DNA of 64,000 nt from Plenodomus lindquistii (Eukaryota; Ascomycota; Dothideomycetes; Pleosporales; Leptosphaeriaceae): contig JANUWI010000009.1 of the NCBI GenBank assembly GCA_025504975.1, positions 1,426,001 to 1,490,000 on the forward strand, given 5' to 3'. A model generated the notes under the pieces. It was not told the origin of the DNA, searched no databases, and saw only the letters and a list, made by a program, of their open reading frames with translations. A program made the position numbers and the translations under genes. Positions 43,478-54,592 of this stretch are shown here, piece by piece; positions within the stretch are counted from its first letter, which is position 1, and each line of letters opens with the position of its first letter.

Positions 43478-44315
43478 GGTGTTCACGGCGCGTTGCGAAC
43501 AACATTTCTGTATGTACACGAGGACAAACCATCACTGTTGTCTGGGTCTTTGGCTTACGTTGCCCCTGGGGCCAACTTCAGACTAGGCACCATCGAAGCG
43601 TTGGCTACGTAGAATGATTTACGTTGGGCGACATGCCGCAGAGATTTCTGGCTTTACGTGGGTGTACTAGGGCTAACTAGGTACAGGTTCTTCACAGATA
43701 TCCTACCGGTTTCCGGGCGATTGTTCATACGACTCGACCATGACAATGCATTGCTTTGGCGTTTGGGTGGTCATTGATTGCGGAAGTTTGACCTCTTTGC
43801 TTCGTCACACAAGTCGCTCAGCATGCAGACCGGCCAGCATGACGATCTTCGACCTCGGTCGCTGTCCTCAGGTAAGACTCCACACTGTAGATAGTATGGG
43901 CCACATGCATCAGCTGCCACTTTTGCATGTGGTCTACCTGAGAAGCATGAATTAGCTCTGGAAGGCATAAGCAAAGTGCATACAGCCAGTCAGAGCCGTA
44001 ATCATATCTGAAGTCAAGAAGACGTATTGCTGCGCATTGTGACTCGGTGTGATGGAATTAGGTCGACAAGACGGCATGTCTCTTGTGCGCAATCATGGTT
44101 GTGTTCATATCGGTGCTTTGTCCTGTCCTGCCCTGCCCCACGTCGCCAACCCTGCATGGCCGCGGTGCAGCTCAGCTCCGACCTCACCCCACGCTTCACG
44201 CTTCACGCCTCACGCCTCACGCCTCAGCACTTGCGCCGCGACGGCCAAAACACAAGTCGCAAGGCATGTCGGAGCCGTGTCAAGGGGGAAGTGACTCGGA
44301 GAACGCGCGCTCACT
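43478..44315. other. Intergenic, upstream of PAN2
   Basis: About 840 bp, no gene supported. A short repeat of ACGCTTCACGC / ACGCCTCACGC units occurs at 44199-44225. The rest includes the PAN2 promoter. Confidence 0.5.
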
Positions 44316-47300
44316 ATGGAAGCGGATTGGGACGAGGTATACCAATCACCAAGACGCGGCCTGACGCGCATCATTCTTCCCTCTGCGTCCATGCCGCCGC
44401 ATCCAACACGAGTACACCGTGACTGACAATGTCCAGCTAGCCATTGCTCAGCTGCCCTCGTCTGGACCACACCATCCTGCCGTGCCCATCTCGACCTTCG
44501 CTTTCGACACGACCCAAGAATTGCTGTGGACCGGCAACAACCATGTGCGACGTGCCTGCCCACTAAGCCCTGGGTCTCTATTCTGACGCACCTCCACAGG
44601 GCCGAATCACCTCCTTCTATGGGCCTCATCTCGAGCGCTATACGTCGTATCGCGGCCACGCACTCGCCGACGGGCCTGTGAAACAGTTTCTCTTCACCGA
44701 AAAGGGCATCCTCTCCGTCTCCAAGCAAAGCGTGCACTACTCCCACCGACGCGGCCTGACCCAATGGCACTTGACGTATGTCGTACACTGATACTACTAT
44801 ACACTGTAATGGCAGCTACTGACGGTAGCCTGTAGGAATTCCGAATTCGTCGACCTCAAGTGCATGAACTTCACCTCAAAAGGCACGCGCGAGATACTTG
44901 TCGCAGGTTGTCAGGAGCAAATGTTCAAGGTGGATGTGGACAAGGGCATAATTACAGACACGGTAAGCGCAACGCGGGTGATGGATTGGCAGAGCTGACC
45001 CGGTGCAGATACCCGCGCAATCCCAATACACGATTATGAAACGCGCTGGCCAGTATCTCTGCGCGGCGACCAAGACCGGAGGCATACACATTCTTGACTC
45101 GGGCTCCCTTTCAGTCATCAAGATGTTCGAAGGACACACTGGTAGCATCAGTGACATGGACGCAAAGGGTGACTTTCTCGCAACATGTGGCTGGTCGCCT
45201 AGGCAGCAATACGCCTACATGCTCGATCCCTTCACCAACGTCTTCTCCCTAAAGACACTAAAGCAGCTTCCTCCAATACCATTTCATACAGGCGCAGCCT
45301 TTGTTCGAATGCACCCTCGCATGTCAACCACTGCTTTCATCGCCTCACAAAACGGCCAGATGCACGTCATCGACCTTATGAACCCCGATGCCGCTATCCC
45401 CAGACAAATCAACCTCTACGAGTCGTATCTGGCGGGTTTCGAGATGGCTCCATCTGGTGAAGCGTTTGCGCTGGCAGATTCCAACTCTCACATTCATCTT
45501 TGGGGCTCCCCCTCAAAGGTGCACTTTCCAGAGTACAGTAATCCGACAGAGACTGCGGATCACCCTATGCCACCTCCAGCAATGGACTGGAGTCTGGACA
45601 CGTAAGTTGCACGTATTCCTTCTTCAATTGTTACTTACAACTCGTAGCCCTCTGAACACAGTTGGCATGCCATACTACAAGGAGGCATTGCTTTCAAGCT
45701 GGCCGAGTCACATGGTCTTCGAAGTCGGTGCGCCCCCAGCGAAAATCGACAGTTCGATCCTGAGCAGTATGACTCGTGCGGACATGGGATATTTCGCAAA
45801 GAATCCGCGAACAAAACGGAGGAATCAGATCGAAGTGACCCGACTGGGTGATCGCGTTCTAGAGTCCCTGACAGCACCCAAATTCTTGAGTGAGAAGAGT
45901 CGATCCTCACAGTCGTTCATCGAGCCAGACTCCAAAACGGCCGAAACCATGGAGACATTGACTGATTTGCATCTGGACGATGTGACACGAAAGGACGTGC
46001 CCGCGATGTATGGAAATGTGGAGATTAAATACAGCAAGTTTGGTGTTGACGACTTTGACTTTGCGTAGGTGTTCATCTCGAGCTAAAGTATAGCCTGCTG
46101 ATCAATTTATAGTTACTACAATCAAACTCCATACTCTGGATTGGAGACTCATATCACCAATTCATATGCGAATCCTCTATTGCAGCTACTTCGTTTCACA
46201 CCTCTGATTCGCAATCTTGCCCTGCAACACACTGCTTCACCATGTCTCTTCGACTCGTGCCTACTATGCGAACTGGGCTTCCTCATAGACATGCTCGAAA
46301 AGGCTGCTGGGCTAAACTGTCAAGCATCCAACTTCCTGAAAACGTTTAGTGGGCTGTCAAATGCGGTGTCGCTTAACCTACTCGAAGAGTTTGCGCCCAA
46401 TGTCGCACTCACCAGCATGATCCAGAATCTCAACCGCTTCCTCCTAGACAAAGTCTCTGAAGAGTTTCGACAGATGCTACCAGGACAGCCCGGACCGTCG
46501 GCGATGGACTTGGTGCTAGAGACACAAGCAAGAGCGAGTATGAGATGCGCGCAATGTGCCAACGAAACTATCCGCGGGGGCAAGAACTTTGTCAACGAGC
46601 TCGTGTACCCAGCAAAGCATGTCATGAAGAACACGCGGATTCCTCGTCCGACATTTTCGCAGATTTTGAAAGCCAGCGTGGAGCGACAAGACCAAACACG
46701 AGGGTGGTGTACTAAGTGTAACCGCTATCAACAAATGGTTCAGAGGAAGACTATCCAATCAGTTCCTGGCGTCTTAATGCTCAATGCGGCGATTCAGAGT
46801 CACGAAGCAAAGCTGTTGTGGGCAATACCGAACTGGCTGCCGCAAGAAATCGGGATCATAGTAGATCAGGGTCAATTCTATTGCTTCGAGGGTCAGGATC
46901 TGAAGCTGCATTTGCAGCGCGGCGTCTTTGACATTATGGTGTACGAGCTAGTCGGAGTCGTGGCAGACATCAACAGCGGTGAGCATCAGAAGCCTCATCT
47001 TGTCGCCACCATCAACACAGCGCCATCTTCCCGGGAGCCAGATGCCGAAGACAGATGGCATCTGTTTAATGACTTCCTTGTCCGGCCGATACCAAGAGAA
47101 GAGGCACTACGCTTTGAACCCAGCTGGAAGCTGCCCTCGGTACTCAACTTTCAACTCAAATCCGCCCGGAACAAGATTGACGACTCGTGGAAGCAAAGCC
47201 TTGATACCTCGATCCTCTACCGCTGGTGGTCGTCCAATCCCCCACCACCAGAAGACAAGTTCAAGCTGCTACAACACGCCGAAGCCCCACTCCCTGGTTA

Positions 47301-48090
47301 CCCCGTCGCAATCGATGCAGAATTCATCCGCCTCCAAGCCGAAGAAATCGAAATGAAAGCCGACGGCACGCGACAAACCATCCGTCCCGACCGCAAAGGT
47401 CTCGCCCGTGTCTCCGTGTGTCGAGGCTCAGGCGAACAAGCCGGCCTCCCTTTCATCGACGACTACATTGCCGTGACCGAACAAGTCGTTGACTACCTCA
47501 CCGAATGGTCCGGCATCTCCCCCGGCGATCTAAACCGCGAGACCTCGCCGCACGCCCCCGTCTCCCTGAAGCATGCCTACAAAAAATTATGGCTGCTACT
47601 GAATCTCGGCTGTGTTTTCGTGGGCCACTCGCTCGCCAACGATTTCCGCACCATCAACATCCACGTGCCCAAATCCCAAGTCGTAGATACATCCAATCTC
47701 TTCTTCAAACCAGACTTCAAGCGAAAACTCAACCTCAAGTTTTTGGCCTGGTGCGTGCTGAAGGAGAGTATTCAGCAAGACACCCATGATAGTATCGAAG
47801 ATGCGACTACGGCATTGAAGTTATGGAGGAAATATGAGGAATTTGTAGATGCGGGCGTATTGGAGCAAATGCTGAATGATGTGTACGCGAGGGGTAGTCA
47901 GGTTAAATTCAAGGCGCCGGGCAGTGGAGGGAAGAGTGGGCATCATGGTAGTGGAAGTGGAAGTGGTGGTGCAGCTACTGGTCTTGTGGGCATGGGAAGA
48001 GAAGGGTCGGAAACGGGGGTATTGACTACGCCGAAGAAGGGGGGAAGTTTTGGAGGTGTGGGGTTTAGGAGTCCGATGAGACGGTCTTGA
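44316..48090 (+). CDS. PAN2: PAN2, catalytic subunit of the PAN deadenylase
   Basis: Pan2 with Pan3 trims poly(A) tails in the cytoplasm. Seven exons: 44316..44336, 44437..44544, 44600..44775, 44836..44962, 45009..45601, 45648..46064 and 46113..48090 (1139 aa). The tiny first exon (MEADWDE) matches the start of fungal Pan2 and is followed by a 100-bp intron. The WD40 region is at about residues 10-340 (SFYGPHLERYTSYRG, VHYSHRRGLTQWHL, FEGHTGSISDMDAKGDF). The inactive UCH/peptidase-like domain begins at YNQTPYSGLETHITNSYANPLLQ. The DEDD exonuclease follows: D882 and E884 in DAEFIRL, D991 in HSLANDFRTI, H1039 and D1044 in DTHDSIEDAT. The Gly/Ser tail is low complexity. Confidence 0.95.
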
Positions 48091-48355
48091 TTGTGTTATT
48101 GGCGTGAGGGTGCATGGGATGAGGGGTTAAGGGGAGACGTATAAAACGGGCAGGAAGGTATGAATTCTATAGCAATCAAGTGAAACACAACCTCAAGTGA
48201 CCGACCAATCTTGGAATGGTGATGCGTGACTGGCGAACCGTAGTTCATGCACGTCAATCCCTTGGTCCGTGCCCAGAAATTCGCAAGTGACATCAACGCC
48301 CATTTACGCAGCGCCCCATCGCCAATCCTCACATTCCCCCAACACGAGTTCTACA

Positions 48356-49360
48356 ATGAACTCACGTATACTCGCCCGGGCAATACGCTCAATACAACAC
48401 TCCACCAATTCACCCTGCCGAATACATAACCCTAATCCCACGCCTTCGCTACGAACAAATCGCCGCATCACAACCAGCGTCTCGCGGTTGCATAATCCGA
48501 ATCCAACACCGAGTGCGAGGTCAAATGAGGGAACACAGTTTTCAAATACAGGGAAACAACAACAAGGGAACCAGGGCAACCAATCAACAGTCGACCCAAC
48601 AGAAGTCACGCACTTCAACGCCCTAGCAGGAAGCTGGTGGGACCCCCACGGCCCCTCACGCCTCCTCCACCTCATGAACCCCCTCCGCCACACCTTCATC
48701 TCCTCATGCCTTTCCAGCTCCTCTCTCTCGACTCCTCCCCCTCCTTCCGACAAAAAACTCCGCTACCTAGACATCGGCTGCGGCGGCGGCATCTTCGCCG
48801 AATCCGCCGCGCGCCTCCCACACACCACCTCCGTAACCGCAATCGATCCCACGCCAGAAGTATTAAAGATAGCAGAAGCGCACCGCCGTCGCGATCCCAT
48901 GCTGACTTCCCAACCCCACCGTCTAAACTACATCAACACATCCATTGAATCCCTCCCTCTACCCTCCTCCCCAAACGAAGCCTACGACATAGTAACCCTC
49001 TTCGAAGTCCTCGAGCACGTGAATTCCCCCGGTCCCTTCTTGTCACATATCCTTCCGCATGTGAAACCGGGCGGCTGGCTGGTCATGAGCACGATTGCGC
49101 GGACGTGGACGAGTTGGCTGGTTACGAATGTGTTGGCCGAGGATGTGTTGGGGATTGTGCCGAGGGGGACGCATGAGTGGGGGAAGTATGTTAATGAGAG
49201 TGAATTGAGGGGCTGGTTTAAGGGACAGGAGGGGTGGGGTGGTGGGGTGGGGGGCGTGAGGACGATGGGGGTTGTGTATGTGCCGGGGTTGGGGTGGAGG
49301 GAGGTTAGGGGCGGGGAGGACTGGGGGAATTATTTTATTGGGGTTAGGAGGGATGGGTAG
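48356..49360 (+). CDS. COQ3: Ubiquinone biosynthesis O-methyltransferase Coq3
   Basis: Coq3 is the SAM-dependent O-methyltransferase of the inner-membrane coenzyme Q complex. A single exon of 334 aa from the first ATG of the frame at 48356; the frame is open back to 48269 without an ATG. The N-terminus (MNSRILARAIRSIQHS, many Arg/Ser, no acids) is a mitochondrial presequence, followed by a Gln/Asn-rich linker. Family motifs: VTHFNALAGSWWDPHGPSR, LHLMNPLRHTFI, motif I LDIGCGGGIFAES, AIDPTPEVLKIAEAH, VTLFEVLEHVNSPGPFL, LVMSTIARTWTSWLVT and GTHEWGKYVN. The stop is 265 bp downstream of that of PAN2's start of 3' flank, so the two genes are close tandem neighbours on the same strand. Confidence 0.93.
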   Translation: MNSRILARAIRSIQHSTNSPCRIHNPNPTPSLRTNRRITTSVSRLHNPNPTPSARSNEGTQFSNTGKQQQGNQGNQSTVDPTEVTHFNALAGSWWDPHGPSRLLHLMNPLRHTFISSCLSSSSLSTPPPPSDKKLRYLDIGCGGGIFAESAARLPHTTSVTAIDPTPEVLKIAEAHRRRDPMLTSQPHRLNYINTSIESLPLPSSPNEAYDIVTLFEVLEHVNSPGPFLSHILPHVKPGGWLVMSTIARTWTSWLVTNVLAEDVLGIVPRGTHEWGKYVNESELRGWFKGQEGWGGGVGGVRTMGVVYVPGLGWREVRGGEDWGNYFIGVRRDG

Positions 49361-49725
49361 GGTTGTGCTGGGTGGGCTGGGGGATGTGGGAGATAGCCGG
49401 TGGAATAGTACTGTATAGTAGAGCTCCTTGTACAAAGACTTGCTGCGTTGAAGTATATATATGCAACGTCTCAGCGACGGACATTTACCAAGTCCCCAAA
49501 AACTAGGCCGAATTCTTCAATGAAAAGAAGCATGCCTGGTCGTCTGGCATGAATTCCCAAGCTTGATGTCGCTCTTCACCACACTATACTCGGAAGAGTC
49601 TCGTTGCCTCTCCACCCGCTCAAACCTTATCCGCCTATCTTTCAGTACATGTATCATACACCCACCCAGCTTTCATCCTTATGCCCAACCCGACAAGCGT
49701 CCCAGCATCTTGCATCTGATCATCC
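49361..49725. other. Intergenic between converging COQ3 and MRPL27 3' ends
   Basis: No gene supported. It contains a TATATATATGC run near 49453-49463 and probably both 3' UTRs. Confidence 0.45.
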
Positions 49726-50354
49726 TCACGACCCCTTCCCCCCCTCCTTCTCCATAAACATGCTCTCTTCCTTCCTCTCCTCCTTGCCCTCCCCCGGCTC
49801 CGGCATATTCGTCCGTTGCTGTTGCGCTCCCTGTGACTGCGCATAGTCGTCGTGCACCGCTACCTCATCATGTCCACCGAGTTGTTTCCAGTCGCGCAGG
49901 TAGTCTTTGCCAGTGTAGTATTTTGGGTAGTTTTCTCCGCCGCCGCGACGGTGTGTTATGCGTGGGGGGAGGGAGGCGGCGACGAAGGGTGTTAACTATT
50001 CCATTCACATGAGCCAATTACTCATGACTCGAAAATCGTGCATATGCGGCCAAGGTAAATAGAAATATCATGGTGAGGGAGGGAAGGCAAGGCAAGTAAG
50101 CAACATGAAACAAAATAGAATAGGATGTTAAGCAACAAATGGGATACAACAGGACATACCTCCTCAGCCTCCAACCCCCCCGCCGGCGGCACAAACGTCC
50201 GTATCTTACTCCAATCGGGGCTGAAATTGCCGTACTTGTCTATTTTGCCAAGGGAGCCGACGCGATTGCCTTTGTAGTATTCTTTTCCGGCTTGTTTGGG
50301 GGAGAGGGGCAGGCGGCGGAGCATTTTTTGGAGGGGCGCGGTGGCGTGGAACAT
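49726..50354 (-). CDS. MRPL27: Mitochondrial large-subunit ribosomal protein mL41 (MRPL27)
   Basis: The mitoribosomal large-subunit protein mL41 (yeast Mrpl27). Exon 1 is 50354..50160 and exon 2 is 49995..49726, giving 154 aa. The 164-bp intron (GTATGT...AATAG) is longer than most in this window. The conserved core is RRLPLSPKQAGKEYYKGN and RVGSLGKIDKYGNF, then SPDWSKIRTFVPP, with LTPFVAASLPPRITH after the splice and YPKYYTGKDYLRDWK. The C-terminal 45 residues are an acidic, Gln/Glu/Lys-rich extension absent from the short yeast protein. The start at 50354 (MFHATAPLQKMLRR) is short and basic; an internal Met 11 is possible. Head to head with UTP14. Confidence 0.9.
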
Positions 50355-50597
50355 TGTCGCGTTCGCTGTCGTTTACCACGTCTCCGAATCGGGAGGTGAG
50401 GGGTCGTAGAGGCAAAGATGCAAGTTGCGGAGTTGGGGACGGAGGTCAAGTGAACAGTACATGTCCGTGCGCCGCATTCGCGAAAAAAGTTTAGTTGGGG
50501 CCAAGATTTCGAACTTGCCATTGTAGAGTATTCGTCCACCCACACACCCAAAACTCTACACCACAACCACAACCACACACACACACACACTGCAATC
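50355..50597. promoter_or_regulatory. Shared promoter of MRPL27 and UTP14
   Basis: 243 bp between divergent start codons. A CACACACA run (about 50570-50590) directly precedes the UTP14 ATG. No TATA box is evident, as in many housekeeping promoters. Confidence 0.5.
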
Positions 50598-53570
50598 ATG
50601 CCGCCACGTGTAGCACGCAGCTCAGTCGGCAGCAGCGCGGCGTCCAAATCCTCGGGCAAACCCTCGGCCCGCAACCCCAAGAAAGCGGCAAAACGCGCCC
50701 TCAACGCCTTTTCCATTGCGCAGTACCAAAACCCAGAGAAGACCAGGATCGCGAAACATCGTCTAGGCGAGACGGATCCGGCGTTCAATCGGAAGCGAGG
50801 CCGTGACGACGAGGGGTCTGCCGACGACGACGATGAAGACGACGACGAGGGACCGAAGCGCAGGAAACGACGGAGCGGGAATGAAAGCTTTGATGAGGGA
50901 AGTGATTCAGAAGGGAACACGTGGCAGATGGGTCATGTAGCGGATGATGACGACGAGGATATTGATTCTGATGAGGCGTTTGGGGAGAGCGATGAGGAGC
51001 GGTTTGAGGGGTATACGTTTCGGGGGAGTTCGACAATGAAGAAGGGGCGAGAGGGGAGTCATGTTGATATGGACGAGGGGGATAGTGCGGATGGGGAAGA
51101 CGACGAGGATGATTTGGGCGAGGATGCTATTGATCTTGCGACAGCGCTGGATCAGTATGAAGAGGATCAACGGGAGGACAAGAGGGAACGCGAAAAGAAG
51201 AGCAAGGACAAGTCGGCGTTTGACAGTAGTGATGAGGAGCCGAGTGAGGGCGAGGACGTTGGGAGGCATGGCGCGGATGATTTGACGTCTGATGAGGATG
51301 ACGACGAGGAAGATGAGGAGGAGAGGCAGGCACAGCTCCAGCATCTCATTTCATCGCTCGCCGCCCAAGAGGAAAGCAAGGCCAAGGGTCGAAGAGTCGA
51401 GGTCCACGAGTCTGCCGTACCTGACGAATTCGGCGTCTCTCGCAAAGTCGACCTCCTCAGCCTCAAGCCCAAAGGCGCAGACGAAGAAAAGAAGCGTGCC
51501 CTCAAACTCCTCACCGACGACAAGTCATCCAAGCGCAACGACATTGCCCGCAAACTCGACGCGCCCCTCCCAAAACGCCAACAAGATAAACTCGACCGCG
51601 CCGCCGCAAACGCCAAAGCCAACGAAACCCTCGAACGCTGGACCGACACCATCAAAGCCAACCGCCGCGCCGAACACCTCATCTTCCCCCTTCAACACAA
51701 AGACCAGGGCGAACTCCTCGGCGAGCGCACCCTCCAACCCACCACCACCTCCGCCCCCGTAAACGACCTCGAATCAACCATTCAATCCATCCTCCAGCAA
51801 AGCGGCCTCTCCAACGGCAAAGACGACGAAGAGGCGCTGCAAAAATGGGAACAACTGGCCACCAACAAGTTGCCCCTCGAGGAAGTCACACGACGCCGTG
51901 CCCAACTGCGCATGGAGCGCGAACTCCTCTTCCGCGAAGAAGTACGCGCAAAACGCATCAAGAAGATCAAGAGCAAATCGTACCGCCGTGTGCACCGCAA
52001 AGAGCGTGAGAAGCTGCTTGAGAAGGAACGTGCGGGGCTCAAGGCCGATGGCGTCGATCTGTCCGAAGAGGAGCGCGAATACAATGATCGACGACGCGCG
52101 GAGGAGCGCATGGGTGCTAAGCATCGCGAGAGCAAGTGGGCAAAGGGGATCAAGGCTACGGGGCGCGCGGCGTGGGATCGAGATGCGCTTGATGGTGTTA
52201 CGGAGATGGCGAGGCGGAATGAGGAGTTGCGTCGCAGAGTGGAGGGCAAGACGGTACGAGATGAGGAAGACGAGGGGTCTGATGTTCCCAGTGACAGTGA
52301 CGATGACGATGACGACGACGACGACGATGCATCTGATGCCGAAGTGTTGCAAAAGTCCCTTAGCAAGATCAAGGAGAATCCGTTTTCGACTGGGAAATCA
52401 AAGATTGGACAGATGGCATTTATGCAGAAGGCTGAGGCTTCGAAGCGCGCGCTGAATGATGAGGCAGAGGAAGCGCTGCGTCGTGAGTTGGCAGGGGAAG
52501 ATGGCCAGAGCGAGGAAGATGAGAATGCTACGAGGGCTGGGCGGCGCAAGTATGGACCTGGTGGGCAGTTGGCTACGCCTGCGATACAAATCCATCGTGG
52601 GGAATTTGAAGAGCACGAGTCTGAGAATGAAGAGGCGGTCACAGCGAAAGCGAGAGATGAAGAACAGGCTGGCGATGCGTCTGCGGGTGCTACGAGGACG
52701 GCTAAGAAGACTGTTACCAGTGGTCTATTAAACGGGACTCGCAAGACACAAAAGGGCTCTGCGCCATCACACGCAGAGGATGCAGCAGCGCCCGCGAACC
52801 CGTTCCTGGCTGTAGCCAAGAAAGAAAAGAAGGCTGAGAAGCAGCCTGACCTCTTCACTGCCAACAGTGAGAATCAAGCCCCTGCCGCCAAACCAACGAA
52901 AGCCCAATCCAAACCAAAATCAAAGTCCAAGGCCCAGTCAAAGAGCAAATCCTCGCCCTCGGAACAAGAAACCACAGTCGACGCCTTCCTCCAACAGCGC
53001 GTCACCGCCGCAGACGACGATGGCTGGGCCACGGTCCTAGGCGGCCAAGACGACGACGAACAAGATGACGCGGCCGGCGATTCAGACATCGACCTCACCA
53101 CCCTCCACGGCAACCGCGCCTACACAGCCGCGGCCTTCGCAGGCGACAACGTCGCCGCCGACTTCGCTTCAGAGAAGAAGGCTACCGTGACTGAAGAAGC
53201 CGCCACAGAAACCACCACCCACCTCCCAGGCTGGGGCTCCTGGACCGGCGACTCCCTCACGCCCTCCCAAAAAACCCGTTCACGCGGCGCCGTCACCGTT
53301 ACCAAACTTCCCGGTGCTATCGACGCGACAAAACGCAAAGATCGCAAACTCGACCGCGTGATTATCAATGAAAAACGAGTGAAACCGAATACAGCGTATA
53401 TGGCTACGCAGGTCCCGTTTCCCTTTGAGAGTAAAGAACAGTATGAGCGCAGTTTGAGGGTACCGAAGGGCAAGGAGTGGGTTTCTAAACGCACGTTTCA
53501 GAGTGGGACGATGCCGAGGGTGATTGTTAAGCAGGGGGTTGTGGGGGCTTTGAGGAAGCCGCTGGTTTAG
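50598..53570 (+). CDS. UTP14: U3 snoRNP (SSU processome) subunit Utp14
   Basis: Utp14 activates the helicase Dhr1 in 18S rRNA maturation in the nucleolus. A single exon of 990 aa. The N-terminus has a basic patch (NPKKAAKRALNAFSIAQYQ), then long Asp/Glu and Lys runs (about residues 70-240), typical of Utp14. The conserved core includes LISSLAAQEESKAKG, KRQQDKLDRAAANAKANETLERWTDTIKANRRAEHLIFPL, ELLFREEVRAKRIKKIKSKSYRRVHRKE (written here in parts: KIKSKSYRRVHRKEREKL) and RHRESKWAKGIKATGRA-like text (KHRESKWAKGI). The C-terminal motif GWGSWTGDSLTPSQKTRSRG and KPNTAYMATQVPFPFESKEQ are Utp14 hallmarks. Length and acidic blocks match the family. Confidence 0.94.
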   Translation: MPPRVARSSVGSSAASKSSGKPSARNPKKAAKRALNAFSIAQYQNPEKTRIAKHRLGETDPAFNRKRGRDDEGSADDDDEDDDEGPKRRKRRSGNESFDEGSDSEGNTWQMGHVADDDDEDIDSDEAFGESDEERFEGYTFRGSSTMKKGREGSHVDMDEGDSADGEDDEDDLGEDAIDLATALDQYEEDQREDKREREKKSKDKSAFDSSDEEPSEGEDVGRHGADDLTSDEDDDEEDEEERQAQLQHLISSLAAQEESKAKGRRVEVHESAVPDEFGVSRKVDLLSLKPKGADEEKKRALKLLTDDKSSKRNDIARKLDAPLPKRQQDKLDRAAANAKANETLERWTDTIKANRRAEHLIFPLQHKDQGELLGERTLQPTTTSAPVNDLESTIQSILQQSGLSNGKDDEEALQKWEQLATNKLPLEEVTRRRAQLRMERELLFREEVRAKRIKKIKSKSYRRVHRKEREKLLEKERAGLKADGVDLSEEEREYNDRRRAEERMGAKHRESKWAKGIKATGRAAWDRDALDGVTEMARRNEELRRRVEGKTVRDEEDEGSDVPSDSDDDDDDDDDDASDAEVLQKSLSKIKENPFSTGKSKIGQMAFMQKAEASKRALNDEAEEALRRELAGEDGQSEEDENATRAGRRKYGPGGQLATPAIQIHRGEFEEHESENEEAVTAKARDEEQAGDASAGATRTAKKTVTSGLLNGTRKTQKGSAPSHAEDAAAPANPFLAVAKKEKKAEKQPDLFTANSENQAPAAKPTKAQSKPKSKSKAQSKSKSSPSEQETTVDAFLQQRVTAADDDGWATVLGGQDDDEQDDAAGDSDIDLTTLHGNRAYTAAAFAGDNVAADFASEKKATVTEEAATETTTHLPGWGSWTGDSLTPSQKTRSRGAVTVTKLPGAIDATKRKDRKLDRVIINEKRVKPNTAYMATQVPFPFESKEQYERSLRVPKGKEWVSKRTFQSGTMPRVIVKQGVVGALRKPLV

Positions 53571-54592
53571 GTGTTGAGGGGGTGTGGTGGAGAGGGAGTG
53601 GGAAACTGAAAAAGTATGGAATCTTCGGGTTTCAAGATTCGTATGATATGGGCGGATTCGTCTTGGGATGTGGTGTTGCGCGGTGCGTGATTTCCCTTTG
53701 AAATAGGTGTTTTTCTACGACGATACATATCATTGAGACTCTGGGGAAAAGGTACACAGCACATATAGCCTTTGATATCGCGGTGCCGATGCCAAGAGAC
53801 CAGTAGGAATATCGTATCAGCTATTTTTACCTGAAGAGAATGGGAATCTACGCAGATAACGAGCTTCTCCAAGTAACGACGGCACGTACAACGGGCTTGA
53901 TAAAGATTCTTTCTCCAAAGGGCTTGTGTCGCTTTAGTTCGAACTGAAATATATGCAACCGTTGAGGCTGGGGGGTATGTACACTCGTCAGCGGGATTAC
54001 GATCCCAGTCCGCGCCTATTCGGCAGATAAATGTTCTGTGGTTTCTGACGAGCGGACGTGTTTTGATAGCCAGTGTATCTTCTGGCAATCCTGCAATGGC
54101 TATTGCTTCTCTATATGTATACGTTCATCTTTGCTTTTATGTTGACAGAGAGTTTGATTCGGTTATTGAGGATCAACGATGGGGATGGTTGAGAGGATGA
54201 ATGGAAGATGGTTCTTGCTACGAAGACGATTGTTGTAGATGTGTGGAGTACGGGTTGGTGTGACTCGTTGGGTGTGGCGTCGACGAGGTCATCCGGCGTG
54301 ACTTCCTTCTCTCTCTAACATGCTGAAGGTTAGGTAAGAGCAAGACTCAATCTTGCACTACACCTTCCTTCGAATTACAAAGTACATGTCATGCATCAAA
54401 CTCTACCTTCACCTGATATCATTTTTCCCAGCGGCTTACGTCCCTTTTTCGACAATACTCCTCGCCGAGACAGGTCATAGATTGGAAAGTCTCGACCGAA
54501 GCCTGAACGTTTGACCGCGCAAATGCGCAAACCTCGCGTGCGACACAACAAACTGGCATTGCTCCTTCCTAAGCATCCACCGGAACTTCACA
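53571..54592. other. Intergenic between UTP14 and the GH81 gene
   Basis: About 1 kb. A minus-strand frame at 53567-54088 shows no family. The last 300 bp are likely the glucanase promoter, with pyrimidine-rich tracts and no clear TATA box. Confidence 0.45.

Noticed and set aside
51774..52864. Long minus-strand frames of 192 and 360 codons (Ser-rich)
   Set aside because: Antisense shadows of the acidic, lysine-rich UTP14 coding sequence.
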